61,476 bases of DNA from Bacteroidota bacterium (GTDB taxonomy: Bacteria; Bacteroidota; Bacteroidia; Bacteroidales; JAAAOM01), in the NCBI GenBank assembly GCA_009908855.1, contig JAAAOM010000054.1, positions 1 to 61,476 on the forward strand. Direction: 5' to 3'. The translations under genes were made by a program, and so were the position numbers. Below, in pieces: positions 33,870 to 42,875 of the stretch. The stretch's first letter is position 1. Every line of letters starts with the position of its first letter. Below the pieces are notes generated by a model. It saw only the letters and a list, made by a program, of their open reading frames with translations, was not told the DNA's origin and did not search any database.

Positions 33870-34268
33870 ATGAAATCTTTACACATTATTATAACTGTAT
33901 TTTTTCCGGCACTTATATTTATGGGATTCTCACCAAATAAACGAGGGGAGAACGATAAAAAGGTGACTGTTGAAATTAACTACCAATCCTTAACACCCAA
34001 TAAATCAATTAACATCTTGTGGCAAGATGGTTTAACCGCCCTGGAAGCCTTACAGAAAGCCTCTCGGGTAACCACCTATACCAATAAGCAACACGTTATT
34101 GTTATAGCCATTGATGATGAACATAGCGAAAAAGGCCAAACCGCCTGGTACTATGAGGTTAATAACAAAACGGCTGATGTACTGGCCATTGACAAATTGC
34201 TTTCAGCGGGTGACACGGTATCATGGATTCATCGTGCTGATACCTGTTCGAATAAGGTATATCCATGA
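33870..34268 (+). CDS. DUF4430 (transcobalamin C-terminal-like) secreted protein
   Basis: 132 aa. Signal peptide about 1-19; no lipobox, so periplasmic or secreted. The domain is DUF4430: VTVEINYQS, then the characteristic GLTALEALQKAS, VIVIAIDDEH, GQTAWYYEVNNK and AGDTVSWIHR. DUF4430 is grouped with the C-terminal beta domain of transcobalamin and intrinsic factor, which covers the face of bound B12. Sitting in a B12 uptake locus just after the BtuG-like gene, it may be a cobalamin-binding protein. That role is inference; no experiment on this branch is known to me. Confidence 0.8.
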   Translation: MKSLHIIITVFFPALIFMGFSPNKRGENDKKVTVEINYQSLTPNKSINILWQDGLTALEALQKASRVTTYTNKQHVIVIAIDDEHSEKGQTAWYYEVNNKTADVLAIDKLLSAGDTVSWIHRADTCSNKVYP

Positions 34269-34375
34269 TTCTATATTGTAAATATAGGATATTTGAGATT
34301 ATCACCAGCCTCAAACAGAATTTTGTTTTTCTTGTACAGGCAAGAGTTTCATGGCACAGCATTGCGGATGCATAG

Positions 34376-34400
34376 AGATCCCTGCCTACGCAGGGAAAGG
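34376..34400 (+). repeat. Dispersed palindromic repeat, copy 1
   Basis: AGATCCCTGCCTACGCAGGGAAAGG, a hairpin with stem CCCTGC / GCAGGG. A close copy (AGATCCCCGCCTACGCGGGG...) lies at 42782-42806. Two of the differences are compensatory (T-A to C-G), which keeps the stem. Confidence 0.7.
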
Positions 34401-34468
34401 AATGGCTTATGAAGGTTTGTTGCCCCATCAAATATCTTATACCAACAAATCACATTTAATAAAAATAG

Positions 34469-34476
34469 TAGATTTG
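34469..34476 (+). promoter_or_regulatory. Putative -7 box for the adenosyltransferase gene
   Basis: TAGATTTG fits TAnnTTTG, 23 bp ahead of the ATG at 34499. No -33 box is evident, and the short leader leaves no room for a riboswitch. Confidence 0.4.
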
Positions 34477-34498
34477 CATAACACAAAAATCACAGTTT

Positions 34499-35056
34499 AT
34501 GAGAGTATACACACGCACGGGCGACAAAGGCAAAACCGGAATATTTGGCGGTTTGCTGGTGGATAAGGACGACATTCGTATTGAATGCAACGGCAAGCTC
34601 GATGAAGTGAATTCAACCATTGGTCTGCTTCGTGTTAAAATACCGATGGACCACCCCTGGCAGGAAAAACTGCATAAAATACAGGTCGATATGATGGATA
34701 TGATGTCGCACATCGCCACCCACTCACGCAATCGCGATGAGAACACCATCAATCGTCCCACCGATGGGGAACAGTTTTGCGAACAATGGATCGATGAAAT
34801 GTTGAACAGCATGGACGACCGGCATGATTTTTTTATTCTTCCCGGCGGAAACGAAGTGGCTGCATTATGTCACATGATCCGCACCCGGATGCGTACGGCT
34901 GAAAGACGATTGGTATCGCTGAATAAAGTGGATGCGGTGGAAGATTTTATTCGTAAATACATCAATCGGTTATCCGATTTATTTTTTGTATTGGCCCGGA
35001 ACGAGCTATACAACAGCGGGTTAACCGAGGAAAAGCTACGCCCTTTCCGCAGATAA
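34499..35056 (+). CDS. pduO: Cob(I)alamin adenosyltransferase, PduO type
   Basis: 185 aa. N-terminal YTRTGDKGKTGIFGG is the ATP-binding signature of PduO-type (not CobA-type) adenosyltransferases. It is followed by the helical-bundle motifs LDEVNSTIGLLR, FILPGG, RTRMRTAERRLV and INRLSDLFFVLAR. It transfers the adenosyl group of ATP to cob(I)alamin or corrinoid, making the active coenzyme. It is 7 bp upstream of cobU, so both are co-transcribed; together they process imported corrinoids. Normal length. Confidence 0.92.
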   Translation: MRVYTRTGDKGKTGIFGGLLVDKDDIRIECNGKLDEVNSTIGLLRVKIPMDHPWQEKLHKIQVDMMDMMSHIATHSRNRDENTINRPTDGEQFCEQWIDEMLNSMDDRHDFFILPGGNEVAALCHMIRTRMRTAERRLVSLNKVDAVEDFIRKYINRLSDLFFVLARNELYNSGLTEEKLRPFRR

Positions 35057-35063
35057 AGGTACT

Positions 35064-35573
35064 ATGGCTAACATTACAATCATAACAGGCGGTCAGCGCT
35101 CCGGTAAAACTGGTTTTGCACAGGATATGGCTGAGCAACAGAGCTCCTCTCCTATTTATTTGGCAACTGCACGGATTTGGGATGATGAGTTTGCAGCCCG
35201 GATTAAGCTGCATCAAAATAGTCGTGGCCCTCAATGGCAAACGCTGGAAGAGGAAAAAGAAATCAGTAAACATGATTTATCAGGTAAAACGGTGTTGTTG
35301 GATTGTGTAACACTCTGGCTAAATAATTTTTTCCATGATGAGGAATACCAGGTAGAAAGTGTCTTGAAAAAGGCCAAAGCTGAATGGTCCCGTTTTATAC
35401 AGGCCGATTTCAATCTGATAGTTATTACCAATGAAGTGGGCATGGGTATCATGCCCGAGCATCCATCAGCCCGGAAATTTGCAGACCTGCAGGGTTGGAT
35501 GAATCAGTATATCGCCCAAATGGCACAGGAGGTTTATCTGATGGTTTCTGGATTGGCGGTGAAGATTAAATGA
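35064..35573 (+). CDS. cobU: Adenosylcobinamide kinase/guanylyltransferase
   Basis: 169 aa. P-loop ITGGQRSGKTGFA (about residues 5-17), IYLATARIWDDE, the lid region RGPQWQTLEEE, Walker-B-like LLDCVTLWLNN, then VITNEVGMGIMPEH and LQGWMNQYIAQMAQEVYLMVSGLAVKIK (quoted in part) match CobU/CobP. It phosphorylates adenosylcobinamide and adds GMP, the first step of nucleotide-loop assembly. CobS, CobT and CobC are not in this window, so the pathway must finish elsewhere. It lies 7 bp after the adenosyltransferase. Confidence 0.92.
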   Translation: MANITIITGGQRSGKTGFAQDMAEQQSSSPIYLATARIWDDEFAARIKLHQNSRGPQWQTLEEEKEISKHDLSGKTVLLDCVTLWLNNFFHDEEYQVESVLKKAKAEWSRFIQADFNLIVITNEVGMGIMPEHPSARKFADLQGWMNQYIAQMAQEVYLMVSGLAVKIK

Positions 35574-35579
35574 CTACTT

Positions 35580-35655
35580 CTCACAAAGCCGCGAAGTCGC
35601 AAAGAAGAAAAACAAGTATTCGACCCATCTTAGCGTCTTGGCGCTTTAGCGTGAG
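35580..35655. repeat. Imperfect inverted repeat of the CTCAC-AAAG-CGC type
   Basis: The left arm (35580-35605, CTCACAAAGCCGCGAAGTCGC...) and the right arm (35628-35655, ...GCGCTTTAGCGTGAG) are imperfect inverted copies. Both are built of short AAAG/CGC units. Such sequences are dispersed in Bacteroidota intergenic regions. It lies between cobU and the helicase. Confidence 0.6.
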
Positions 35656-35735
35656 GCTAATAATTCTTTTTTCATTCTCAACTTGACTATTGGCCAAATA
35701 GGTCTTATTTTTAGCCTTCCAAAATTCTTTTACCT

Positions 35736-38237
35736 ATGACACAGACCCAAACCAACCCGGAGTTACAACTGGCTTTCGATTTTGTTGAAAACACCAATAC
35801 CCACGTTTTTCTTACCGGTAAAGCCGGAACTGGTAAAACCACATTTTTACATGATCTTAAAAAAAAGTCGCCCAAACGCATGATTGTTGTAGCCCCTACC
35901 GGTGTGGCAGCCATGAATGCCGGTGGTGTAACCATTCATTCGTTTTTCCAGATGCCTTTTGGCCCTCAAATACCCGGAAATAATGCACAGCAACAGAACC
36001 AAAACCCAAAAAACTTTCGGCGCATGTCGCGTGAGAAAAAAGATATTATGAAAAGCATGGATTTATTGGTGATCGATGAAATAAGCATGGTGCGCTCTGA
36101 TTTGCTCGATGGCATTGATCAAGTATTACGCCAATATAAAGACCGTGAAAAACCATTTGGAGGTGTTCAGTTACTGATGATCGGCGACCTGCAACAATTG
36201 GCCCCGGTTGTAAAAGAAGAAGAATGGTCATTGCTTCAACAATATTACAGCACAGCCTTCTTTTTTGGCAGTCATGCTCTGCAAAAAACCAGTTTTGTAA
36301 GCATTGAGCTTAAACGGGTATATCGACAAAGCGACCAGACATTTGTCGAACTCTTAAACAACATCCGAGATCACGCGTTAGATACCAACACCATACAGAC
36401 ACTTAACAAAAGATATGATCCGGCACTTAACCAATTTGATAAACAGGGGTATATTTCATTAACCACCCATAATGCGCAGGCACAGCGTATCAACGAAAAA
36501 AGATTACAGGAGTTGGATACCCGCAAGCGAACATTCACCGCCAGGGTACAGGGTGATTTTCCGGAATACACCTATCCCACCGAATATGAACTTACCCTTA
36601 AAAAGGGTGCGCAGGTAATGTTCGTAAAAAATGACCCTTCAGCCGAAAAAATGTATTTCAATGGTAAAATAGGTGTCGTTGAATCGTTTGATACCGATAC
36701 CATCTATGTACAATGCCCCGGTGAACCAGATACCATACCGGTGGAAAAGGCCGAATGGGAGAATACCAACTATACCATTGATGAGGAAACCAAAGAGATC
36801 AAGGAAAATGTAACAGGACGGTTCAATCAGTATCCGCTTAAACTGGCCTGGGCCATAACCATTCACAAAAGTCAGGGATTGACTTTCGACAAAGCCATTA
36901 TTGATGCCAATGCGGCCTTTGCGCATGGCCAGGTTTATGTAGCACTTAGTCGTTGCCGGTCACTGGAAGGTTTAATATTAAGTAAGCCATTGTCAGCAAA
37001 AGGGATCATAAGTGATCACACCATTTCGGCTTTCACGACTGATATTCAACAAAATCCGCCCGACAGGCAACAATTGGAGAAGGCCAGACAAGATTATGAA
37101 AAGAGCCTCATCCTTGATTTATTTAATTTCAACAGGCTTCAAAAAAGGATTGGATATGCCCGGCAAGTAGCCATGGAAAACCGTCATACACTCATAGGCA
37201 GTTTAGATAAGGTTTTTGACCAAATGCTGGCCATGTACAATAAAGACATTTTCAGTGTTTTTCAAAGTTTTAGCCCTGAGCTGCATCAACTCATCAATCA
37301 GCACCCTGAGGCACAGCAAAACGCAAAACTACAGGAACGACTTAAGAAAGCTGCCGGTTATTTTCAGGGTAAGCTGGAAACCATCGTATTGCATGTACTT
37401 AAGAACATGACCATTGAAACCGACAATCGTACCGTTCGCAAATCCATGAAAAAAGCAGTTGATTATATTGATGAAGAAGCGAAGGTTAAGCAAGCCTGTT
37501 TCAGCCATATTGCCCGGCAGGGTTTTACCATTGTTGGTTATTTAAACACCAAAGGCAAAGCCAGTCTGGAAGAAGCAACCGCCCCCAAACCAGCTATTCG
37601 CAGCGAATCCAAGACAGAGGTAAATATCAGCCTGGAAGAAATGAACCATCCCGAAATGTTTAATCATTTAAAAGCCTGGCGGCATGACAAAGCCACCGGG
37701 GCCGATTTGCCTTATTACATGATTCTCCCCCAAAAAGCCATGATCACTTTGGCCGAAAAATTACCCACTACGGTAAATGAACTAAAAATGATCAAAGGTA
37801 TTGGCAACAAAAAGATTGAACAATTTGGCGACGAATGGCTGGAGCTGATTCACTATTACCGGGCAAAACACGATATCAAAACACCTTTTCATCCGGAATC
37901 GTCAAAATCTCCATCAAAAGAGCCAAAGAAAGATACCAAAACACAAAGTCTTGTGCTATTCAGGGCAGGTAAAGACATTGAGTCCATCGCAGATGAAAGG
38001 GGGCTGGTTACCGGCACCATTATCAGTCATTTAACGCATTTTGTCGGAACCGGAGACCTGCAAGCTGAAGAATTATTATCCGCCGAAAAAATCAACCTTA
38101 TTGAAACCTATTTTCGGAAACACCCTGATGCATCCCTATCAGAAGCCAAAGAAGCACTTATGGATGACGTGAGCTATAACGATCTGAAAATTGTACGGAA
38201 CCACATGCAATACAATGCGAATACAATTAACAGTTAG
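35736..38237 (+). CDS. Pif1/RecD-like helicase with HRDC and helix-turn-helix domains
   Basis: 833 aa superfamily 1B DNA helicase. Motif I GKAGTGKTT (about residue 28), motif II VIDEISMV, motif III GDLQQLAP, IKGAQVMF-type region (KGAQVMFVKND), and motifs V-VI THKSQGLTF-like (IHKSQGLTFD) and VYVALSRCR are intact. After about residue 440 a helical linker leads to an HRDC domain (about 640-715, including LKMIKGIGNKKIEQFG) and a C-terminal HTH_40-type domain (ESIADERGLVTGTIISHL). HRDC plus HTH_40 is otherwise seen in RecQ, so this is a mixed architecture, common in Bacteroidota. It probably acts in DNA repair or replication. It overlaps the convergent HAD gene by 4 bp. Confidence 0.88.
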   Translation: MTQTQTNPELQLAFDFVENTNTHVFLTGKAGTGKTTFLHDLKKKSPKRMIVVAPTGVAAMNAGGVTIHSFFQMPFGPQIPGNNAQQQNQNPKNFRRMSREKKDIMKSMDLLVIDEISMVRSDLLDGIDQVLRQYKDREKPFGGVQLLMIGDLQQLAPVVKEEEWSLLQQYYSTAFFFGSHALQKTSFVSIELKRVYRQSDQTFVELLNNIRDHALDTNTIQTLNKRYDPALNQFDKQGYISLTTHNAQAQRINEKRLQELDTRKRTFTARVQGDFPEYTYPTEYELTLKKGAQVMFVKNDPSAEKMYFNGKIGVVESFDTDTIYVQCPGEPDTIPVEKAEWENTNYTIDEETKEIKENVTGRFNQYPLKLAWAITIHKSQGLTFDKAIIDANAAFAHGQVYVALSRCRSLEGLILSKPLSAKGIISDHTISAFTTDIQQNPPDRQQLEKARQDYEKSLILDLFNFNRLQKRIGYARQVAMENRHTLIGSLDKVFDQMLAMYNKDIFSVFQSFSPELHQLINQHPEAQQNAKLQERLKKAAGYFQGKLETIVLHVLKNMTIETDNRTVRKSMKKAVDYIDEEAKVKQACFSHIARQGFTIVGYLNTKGKASLEEATAPKPAIRSESKTEVNISLEEMNHPEMFNHLKAWRHDKATGADLPYYMILPQKAMITLAEKLPTTVNELKMIKGIGNKKIEQFGDEWLELIHYYRAKHDIKTPFHPESSKSPSKEPKKDTKTQSLVLFRAGKDIESIADERGLVTGTIISHLTHFVGTGDLQAEELLSAEKINLIETYFRKHPDASLSEAKEALMDDVSYNDLKIVRNHMQYNANTINS

Positions 38238-38884
38238 TTGTTGAACTGGTGCTGAATGCAGACCCATGCTTCACTTACATTGTTCACAACCTGTACAGGA
38301 CATTCCTGCCGAAGACGCTGCGCTGAATAATGACCGTTGCCCACTAGTATACAATTGCATTCAAGCCCCTGTGCAACCTCAAAGTCGTGTGTAGTATCAC
38401 CCACTAAAATAGTATGCAAAGAATCTATTTGTTGCTCATCGAAAAGTTCTCTGCCTCGTTCTATCTTGCCTTTTGCATGAAAATCAGTGATCCCTTTTAA
38501 ACCAACAAAAAATTTTGACAAGCCATGCGAAGAAACTGATTTTTCAAGTGTACGCTGTTCCATGGCTGAGAGCACATAATTTTGATATCCATTATCCCGG
38601 GCTCTTTTCAATGTATCTTCAACATGGGGTTGTAAAGAACAACGATTAAAATCGGACAGATAGGCTTCAATATATTCCACAGCGAGGTCTTCAAAGCCCT
38701 CATCACTCAGGTCAAATCCTATTTTTTTGTAAAAGTTTTTAACCGGGAATCCGAATTGGGCCTGATAGATATCGAAATTTATCTCAGGCAAATTCCGTTT
38801 ACGAAGCATGCCATTAACAACCTGAATACAAATATCTGTATCGTCTAAAAGTGTACCGTTCCAGTCCCATATGATGGTTTTCAT
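38234..38884 (-). CDS. HAD-superfamily phosphatase (phosphoglycolate-phosphatase-like)
   Basis: 216 aa. Motif I DWNGTLLDD (nucleophile Asp, about residues 6-14), a cap domain of four helices, motif II (VLSAMEQ), motif III lysine (HAKGKIERG) and motif IV GDTTHDFEVA are all present. The tryptophan in motif I (DWNGT) is unusual but found in PGP-like members. The substrate is probably a small phosphate ester such as phosphoglycolate. Last gene of a minus-strand operon of four; 8 bp after DUF3127. Confidence 0.85.
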   Translation of the reverse strand: MKTIIWDWNGTLLDDTDICIQVVNGMLRKRNLPEINFDIYQAQFGFPVKNFYKKIGFDLSDEGFEDLAVEYIEAYLSDFNRCSLQPHVEDTLKRARDNGYQNYVLSAMEQRTLEKSVSSHGLSKFFVGLKGITDFHAKGKIERGRELFDEQQIDSLHTILVGDTTHDFEVAQGLECNCILVGNGHYSAQRLRQECPVQVVNNVSEAWVCIQHQFNN

Positions 38885-38892
38885 GGGATTTA

Positions 38893-39264
38893 TTAAAATG
38901 GCAGATCATCCTCACTGTCAGGCATAGGCGGTATATCCCCTGAAGGTGGCTCTGACGGGGAATCCCCGGTTGAGGACCCGCCTCCTGAACTTCCCTGAAC
39001 AGCAGCTTCAATGCGCCAAACCTGGAGATTTACAAAATAGTTATCTTTCCATTTATTTCCCTTGATATTAAAATGCACCTTAACAGGTTGGCCCGTCTGA
39101 AAACCTTCAATCAGATTGGTTTTGTCCTGTACTAACTGAAATTTTATTTGTTCGGTAAAACCGTTGTCGCTGGTTTCAACTACAAATTCTCTTTTCTTGA
39201 ATTTATCGGTTACCTGGTTCTCATCAAAAATATCGATGATCGTTCCGGCTAATTGAAAACTCAT
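38893..39264 (-). CDS. DUF3127 protein
   Basis: 123 aa. The OB-fold-like part (FQLAGTIIDIFDENQVTDKF, FVVET, FQTGQPVKVHFNIKG, NYFVNLQVWRIE) is followed by a glycine/serine/proline-rich tail that ends in acidic residues and DDLPF. The tail resembles the C-terminus of SSB proteins, which bind partner proteins, so a single-strand-DNA-related role is possible. Function unproven. It lies 2 bp after the cyclophilin gene. Confidence 0.8.
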   Translation of the reverse strand: MSFQLAGTIIDIFDENQVTDKFKKREFVVETSDNGFTEQIKFQLVQDKTNLIEGFQTGQPVKVHFNIKGNKWKDNYFVNLQVWRIEAAVQGSSGGGSSTGDSPSEPPSGDIPPMPDSEDDLPF

Positions 39265-39266
39265 AC

Positions 39267-39722
39267 CTAATCCTCAATTATTTTTATTTGTTCAATGGCA
39301 TCACCCGCCTTAATTTCATCAATTACATCCAGTCCTTCAAACACTTTACCAAAGCATGTATGTTGCCCATCGAGATGACTGGTATTATCCCTGCTGTGGC
39401 AAATAAAAAATTGCGAACCACCGGTGTCTCTTCCGGCATGTGCCATTGATAACACACCGCGGTCGTGATACTGATTATCACCATCCACCTCGCATTTAAT
39501 ATGATACCCAGGGCCGCCTGTGCCTACCCTGGGATTGGACATATCTTTTGAAAGCGGACAACCACCCTGAATCACAAAATTCGGAATTATACGATGGAAA
39601 TGTAGTCCGTCGTAAAAGCCATCATTGGCCAGCTTCACAAAGTTATCCACAGTATTCGGAGCATCCTTCTCATAAAAGGATAATTTCATCACTCCTTTGG
39701 GTGTAAGTATTTCCGCCTTCAT
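39267..39722 (-). CDS. Peptidyl-prolyl cis-trans isomerase, cyclophilin type
   Basis: 151 aa with no signal peptide, so cytosolic. Cyclophilin signature: [16 protein letters not shown] with the catalytic Arg, then [19 protein letters not shown] and [14 protein letters not shown]. It speeds folding at proline bonds. It shares one base with the FKBP-type gene before it (stop and start overlap TAATG-like). The pairing of a cytosolic cyclophilin with an exported FKBP in one operon is worth noting. Confidence 0.92.
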   Translation of the reverse strand: MKAEILTPKGVMKLSFYEKDAPNTVDNFVKLANDGFYDGLHFHRIIPNFVIQGGCPLSKDMSNPRVGTGGPGYHIKCEVDGDNQYHDRGVLSMAHAGRDTGGSQFFICHSRDNTSHLDGQHTCFGKVFEGLDVIDEIKAGDAIEQIKIIED

Positions 39723-40429
39723 TATTCTTCGCTTTCTCCGCCGTTTTCAACGATTTCTAATAATTCTAATTCAAAAATCAGTGTAGAATTGGGTTTAATG
39801 GGTGAATTAGGTACGCCTCTTTCACCATATGCCAAATGAGGCGGTACGTAAAGTTTCCATTTTGCACCTACCGACATTAATTGTAACGCTTCTGTCCAAC
39901 CGGGAATCACCTGATTTACTTTGAACGAGCGCGGTTCACCACCCAGACTACTATCGAATTCAGTGCCATCCAGTAATGTTCCTTTGTAATGTGTTTTTAC
40001 CTGGTCGGTTTCAACCGGTTTAGGACCGTTTCCTTCTTCAATCACTTCATATTGAAGGCCGCTGGGAAGTTCGGTTATCCCTTCACGATCGGCATTTTCT
40101 GCTAAAAATTCATCACCCTCTTTTTTGGCTTCTTCCTGCATGGCTGTTTGTGCTTCCTGGTAATAGCCACGAATGAATTGCCTGGCTTCTTCTACGGATA
40201 TTTTGGTGCTTTCAGAAAAAATATCCGATGCTCCCTGAGAAAGGGCATTGGTATTCAGCTCTTCAAAATTAAAACTCGTTTTGATGTCATTTGCCATGGC
40301 AACGCCAAAAGCATACGCCAAAGAATCTTCGGCTGTTTTAAGATTTGCATTTCCGCCCATATTAACCTGCGCACAGGAAACAATGATTAATGAACTTATT
40401 ACAGAAACTATAAATAATATTTTCTTCAT
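39722..40429 (-). CDS. FKBP-type peptidyl-prolyl isomerase lipoprotein
   Basis: 235 aa with lipobox IIVSCAQ (Cys about residue 19). An N-terminal helical dimerisation domain of the FkpA/Mip type (about 30-120) precedes the FKBP domain (about 130-230: [53 protein letters not shown]). It assists folding in the periplasm or at the outer membrane. First gene of the minus-strand operon. Confidence 0.92.
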   Translation of the reverse strand: MKKILFIVSVISSLIIVSCAQVNMGGNANLKTAEDSLAYAFGVAMANDIKTSFNFEELNTNALSQGASDIFSESTKISVEEARQFIRGYYQEAQTAMQEEAKKEGDEFLAENADREGITELPSGLQYEVIEEGNGPKPVETDQVKTHYKGTLLDGTEFDSSLGGEPRSFKVNQVIPGWTEALQLMSVGAKWKLYVPPHLAYGERGVPNSPIKPNSTLIFELELLEIVENGGESEE

Positions 40430-40840
40430 GGTTAAATGGATTGTTTTATGTTAATAATTAAAAAATTTTACTCAATAACTTACTTATAAAAAAACTATAA
40501 AGCGTCGAAGATAAATTTTTTATTTGGCAATGTATGGAAAACGTAATAGAAATATTAAAAAAAGGGACATGGTATTGCTAAACCATCTGAGGAGAAAGTT
40601 AGTATTGGAGAACAATATAGCTATCAATATAAACTCATAAAGCACTCATGGTACGAAATAAAATCCGGATTTAGTGATAATTTTAGTCATAACTAATTAT
40701 TTATAATGCGTGTTTACCGATGCTCATTTTGAGAGGCACGGAAACCATACTTTTGTTAATAAATCAATATTACCCATTACTGTTTCGTTTATACATTTAA
40801 TGGCTAAATGTATATGTCCTTATGTACACTAAACAGTAGG
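40430..40840. other. 411-bp intergenic region
   Basis: This lies between the FKBP gene and the TPR/PD40 gene. It holds a possible decayed small ORF (40534-40696) and is otherwise AT-rich, with no RNA gene or strong hairpin seen. Confidence 0.4.
40534..40696 (+). pseudogene. Possible frameshifted small ORF
   Basis: The ATG at 40534 opens MENVIEILKKGTWYC and stops. The next frame continues from about 40577 with a protein-like stretch, KPSEEKVSIGEQYSYQYK ... HSWYEIKSGF, ending at 40696. One indel would join the two into about 53 residues. No family is recognised, and it could be chance. Confidence 0.3.
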
Positions 40841-42628
40841 ATGATGAAGGAAACGAAAAATTTGGTGATCATGGGAATGATGCTCCTGGCGGGAATACAA
40901 ATATATGCCCAGGATGACAGCTATGACCGGGCCTTGCAACTTTTTAATGAAGGGGATTATAAACGCGCCACCCCTTATTTTCAAAACCTGATACAGCATT
41001 ACGAGAAAGAACCTGCTTATCATTATTACCTGGGACGATGTTATGTTCACCAAAACACCGAAATAAAAAAAGCAATTGCTTTGCTGTCCTTTGCTGGTGC
41101 AAAAGGCAAATTTTCTGACACCTATTATTACCTGGGGCTGGCCTATATGTATAATTACCAGTTTAAGGAAGCACAGACGGCTTTTGAAAAATTTCCGTTG
41201 TTTGCAAGCAGGCAGGATTTGCGCGATATTAACATTGACCAATATGTTAGCTACACCAAAAATGGCAAGGTACATACAAGCAAACCGGTTAATGTTAACA
41301 AGGTACTTAATCAGCATACAAATGCTGATATTAATGAACGGCTTAATGCATTTATTACCAATGGTACTTTTTTGCCTGTTCCTGACGATTATCAATCGTT
41401 TTTATGGGGTGATGATAAGCTGATTAAGCCCGCATTTCGCACAAACGGGAAACTTTATTACGCTGCCTATAATATAAGAACACGTAGCCATGATATTTTT
41501 GAGGCCGACGAAAGTAACCGACAATCGCGTCTTTTATCAAATACGCTGGTATCAGATGCAGAAGAGAGTTTTGCCTGGTTCGACACCCAAAGCAATACCC
41601 TTTACTTTTCCTCCAATGGTTTTAACAGCATGGGTGGCTTTGATATTTTCAAAAGCCAATACAATCCGTCTGCCAATACATGGAGCGTCCCTGTAAACCT
41701 CGGCTTCCCGATTAACAGCCCTCATGATGAAGTTGGATTTGTGCATCTGCCATCATCGGAAAAAGCAATGTTGATCACAAACAGAACAACGAATAGCGAT
41801 GAATATGTGGCATTTGAGTTATCCACATCACTCAATCACTTAATGTCCCCCGGGAATTATTCCATAGCAACCATGCAAACCCTTGCATCATTTAATGTCA
41901 ATGCTGCTAAAAGCGATAAAAATAAACAATCAGGTGCAGGCACAACCAAAAAAAATCCTATAACCCGGCAGAATACCCTAAATGATGAGCTTCTTTACAC
42001 CGCACTGAATTATCAACTAAAAGCCGATTCGTTCCTTCGCGAATCAGAAAAGAAAAGAGCCCGTTTAAAAACAATCATTCCAGAACAGGAAAAAAACAGC
42101 TTGTATAAACAAATTGAAGCCGATGAAGCGCAATGGAAAAAATATCAGCGCCTGGCCGATATGAATTACAACGAACTACACAAATCAGATGATAGCCATC
42201 AGTCATCGTCAACATCAACTTCCCGTGAAAAAGAAATTGTTACTATGCGTATCAATCCCTTTCACAAGTCAAAAAATGCACCCGCCAGTGAGTTCAGGAT
42301 CAACAACAGCGACACCTATAATGACCTAAGCCAGATAGCGGTTGATCCTCCCCTACCCGATCATTTGATGTATAAAATACAGCTTGGCGTTTTCAGCAAA
42401 CCGGTTGAACCATCGAAATTTGGTGGGCTATCGCCCATCACTGCCGAATATCTTGAACAGAAAAAACTCACCAAATATTATTGTGGTCGGTTTGTATCTT
42501 ATAACGATGCCTATGATGCATTAAAGAAGATAAAAACCCATGGTTTTTCGGATGCATACATTATTTCCTACTACCAGGGCAGGAAAATACCGGTAAGCCG
42601 CGCAAGGGAGCTGGAAAAATCGATGTAA
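40841..42628 (+). CDS. TPR, PD40 beta-propeller and SPOR-like periplasmic protein
   Basis: 595 aa from the ATG at 40841 (a second ATG follows at once; the frame is open 11 codons upstream). Signal peptide ending IYAQ, TPRs (about residues 30-140: YDRALQLFNEGDYKRATPYF), WD40-like PD40 repeats (LYFSSNGFNSMGGFDIFKS), a glutamine/lysine-rich region and a C-terminal SPOR-like domain (MYKIQLGVFSKP ... YIISYYQGRKIPVSRA). TPR plus PD40 recalls the T9SS component PorE, but the OmpA-like end is replaced by SPOR, which binds peptidoglycan lacking side chains. Probably a cell-wall-associated structural protein. Confidence 0.75.
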   Translation: MMKETKNLVIMGMMLLAGIQIYAQDDSYDRALQLFNEGDYKRATPYFQNLIQHYEKEPAYHYYLGRCYVHQNTEIKKAIALLSFAGAKGKFSDTYYYLGLAYMYNYQFKEAQTAFEKFPLFASRQDLRDINIDQYVSYTKNGKVHTSKPVNVNKVLNQHTNADINERLNAFITNGTFLPVPDDYQSFLWGDDKLIKPAFRTNGKLYYAAYNIRTRSHDIFEADESNRQSRLLSNTLVSDAEESFAWFDTQSNTLYFSSNGFNSMGGFDIFKSQYNPSANTWSVPVNLGFPINSPHDEVGFVHLPSSEKAMLITNRTTNSDEYVAFELSTSLNHLMSPGNYSIATMQTLASFNVNAAKSDKNKQSGAGTTKKNPITRQNTLNDELLYTALNYQLKADSFLRESEKKRARLKTIIPEQEKNSLYKQIEADEAQWKKYQRLADMNYNELHKSDDSHQSSSTSTSREKEIVTMRINPFHKSKNAPASEFRINNSDTYNDLSQIAVDPPLPDHLMYKIQLGVFSKPVEPSKFGGLSPITAEYLEQKKLTKYYCGRFVSYNDAYDALKKIKTHGFSDAYIISYYQGRKIPVSRARELEKSM

Positions 42629-42781
42629 TAAATTTTCATGAGACACAATAACCAGATTCAGTGAATTCTTCCGAATTGGTGTTTAATTCGACATGAAGAG
42701 GTTCATGAAACCTTACATAGGAGTACTCATTGCTTACCGAATTAATAATGACGTTGAATATACGGTTGTACGTATATGATG

Positions 42782-42806
42782 AGATCCCCGCCTACGCGGG
42801 GAAAGG
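42782..42806 (+). repeat. Dispersed palindromic repeat, copy 2
   Basis: AGATCCCCGCCTACGCGGGG followed by AAAGG; stem CCCCGC / GCGGGG. Counterpart of 34376-34400. It lies 150 bp after the TPR/PD40 gene. Confidence 0.7.
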
Positions 42807-42875
42807 GCATGCTAATCAGTGCTTTATTCCGATAGTTTTCCGAACACTGTCTCAGTTTAACTTGTCAAAGTAAAA

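Noticed and set aside
34350-34368. Sigma-54 promoter (TGGCAC ... TTGC) ahead of the adenosyltransferase
   Set aside because: The GG-to-GC spacing is 9 instead of 10, and a TAnnTTTG box lies closer to the gene.
34351-34566. A 71-codon ORF covering the dispersed repeat and the adenosyltransferase start
   Set aside because: It overlaps the repeat and the real gene in another frame.
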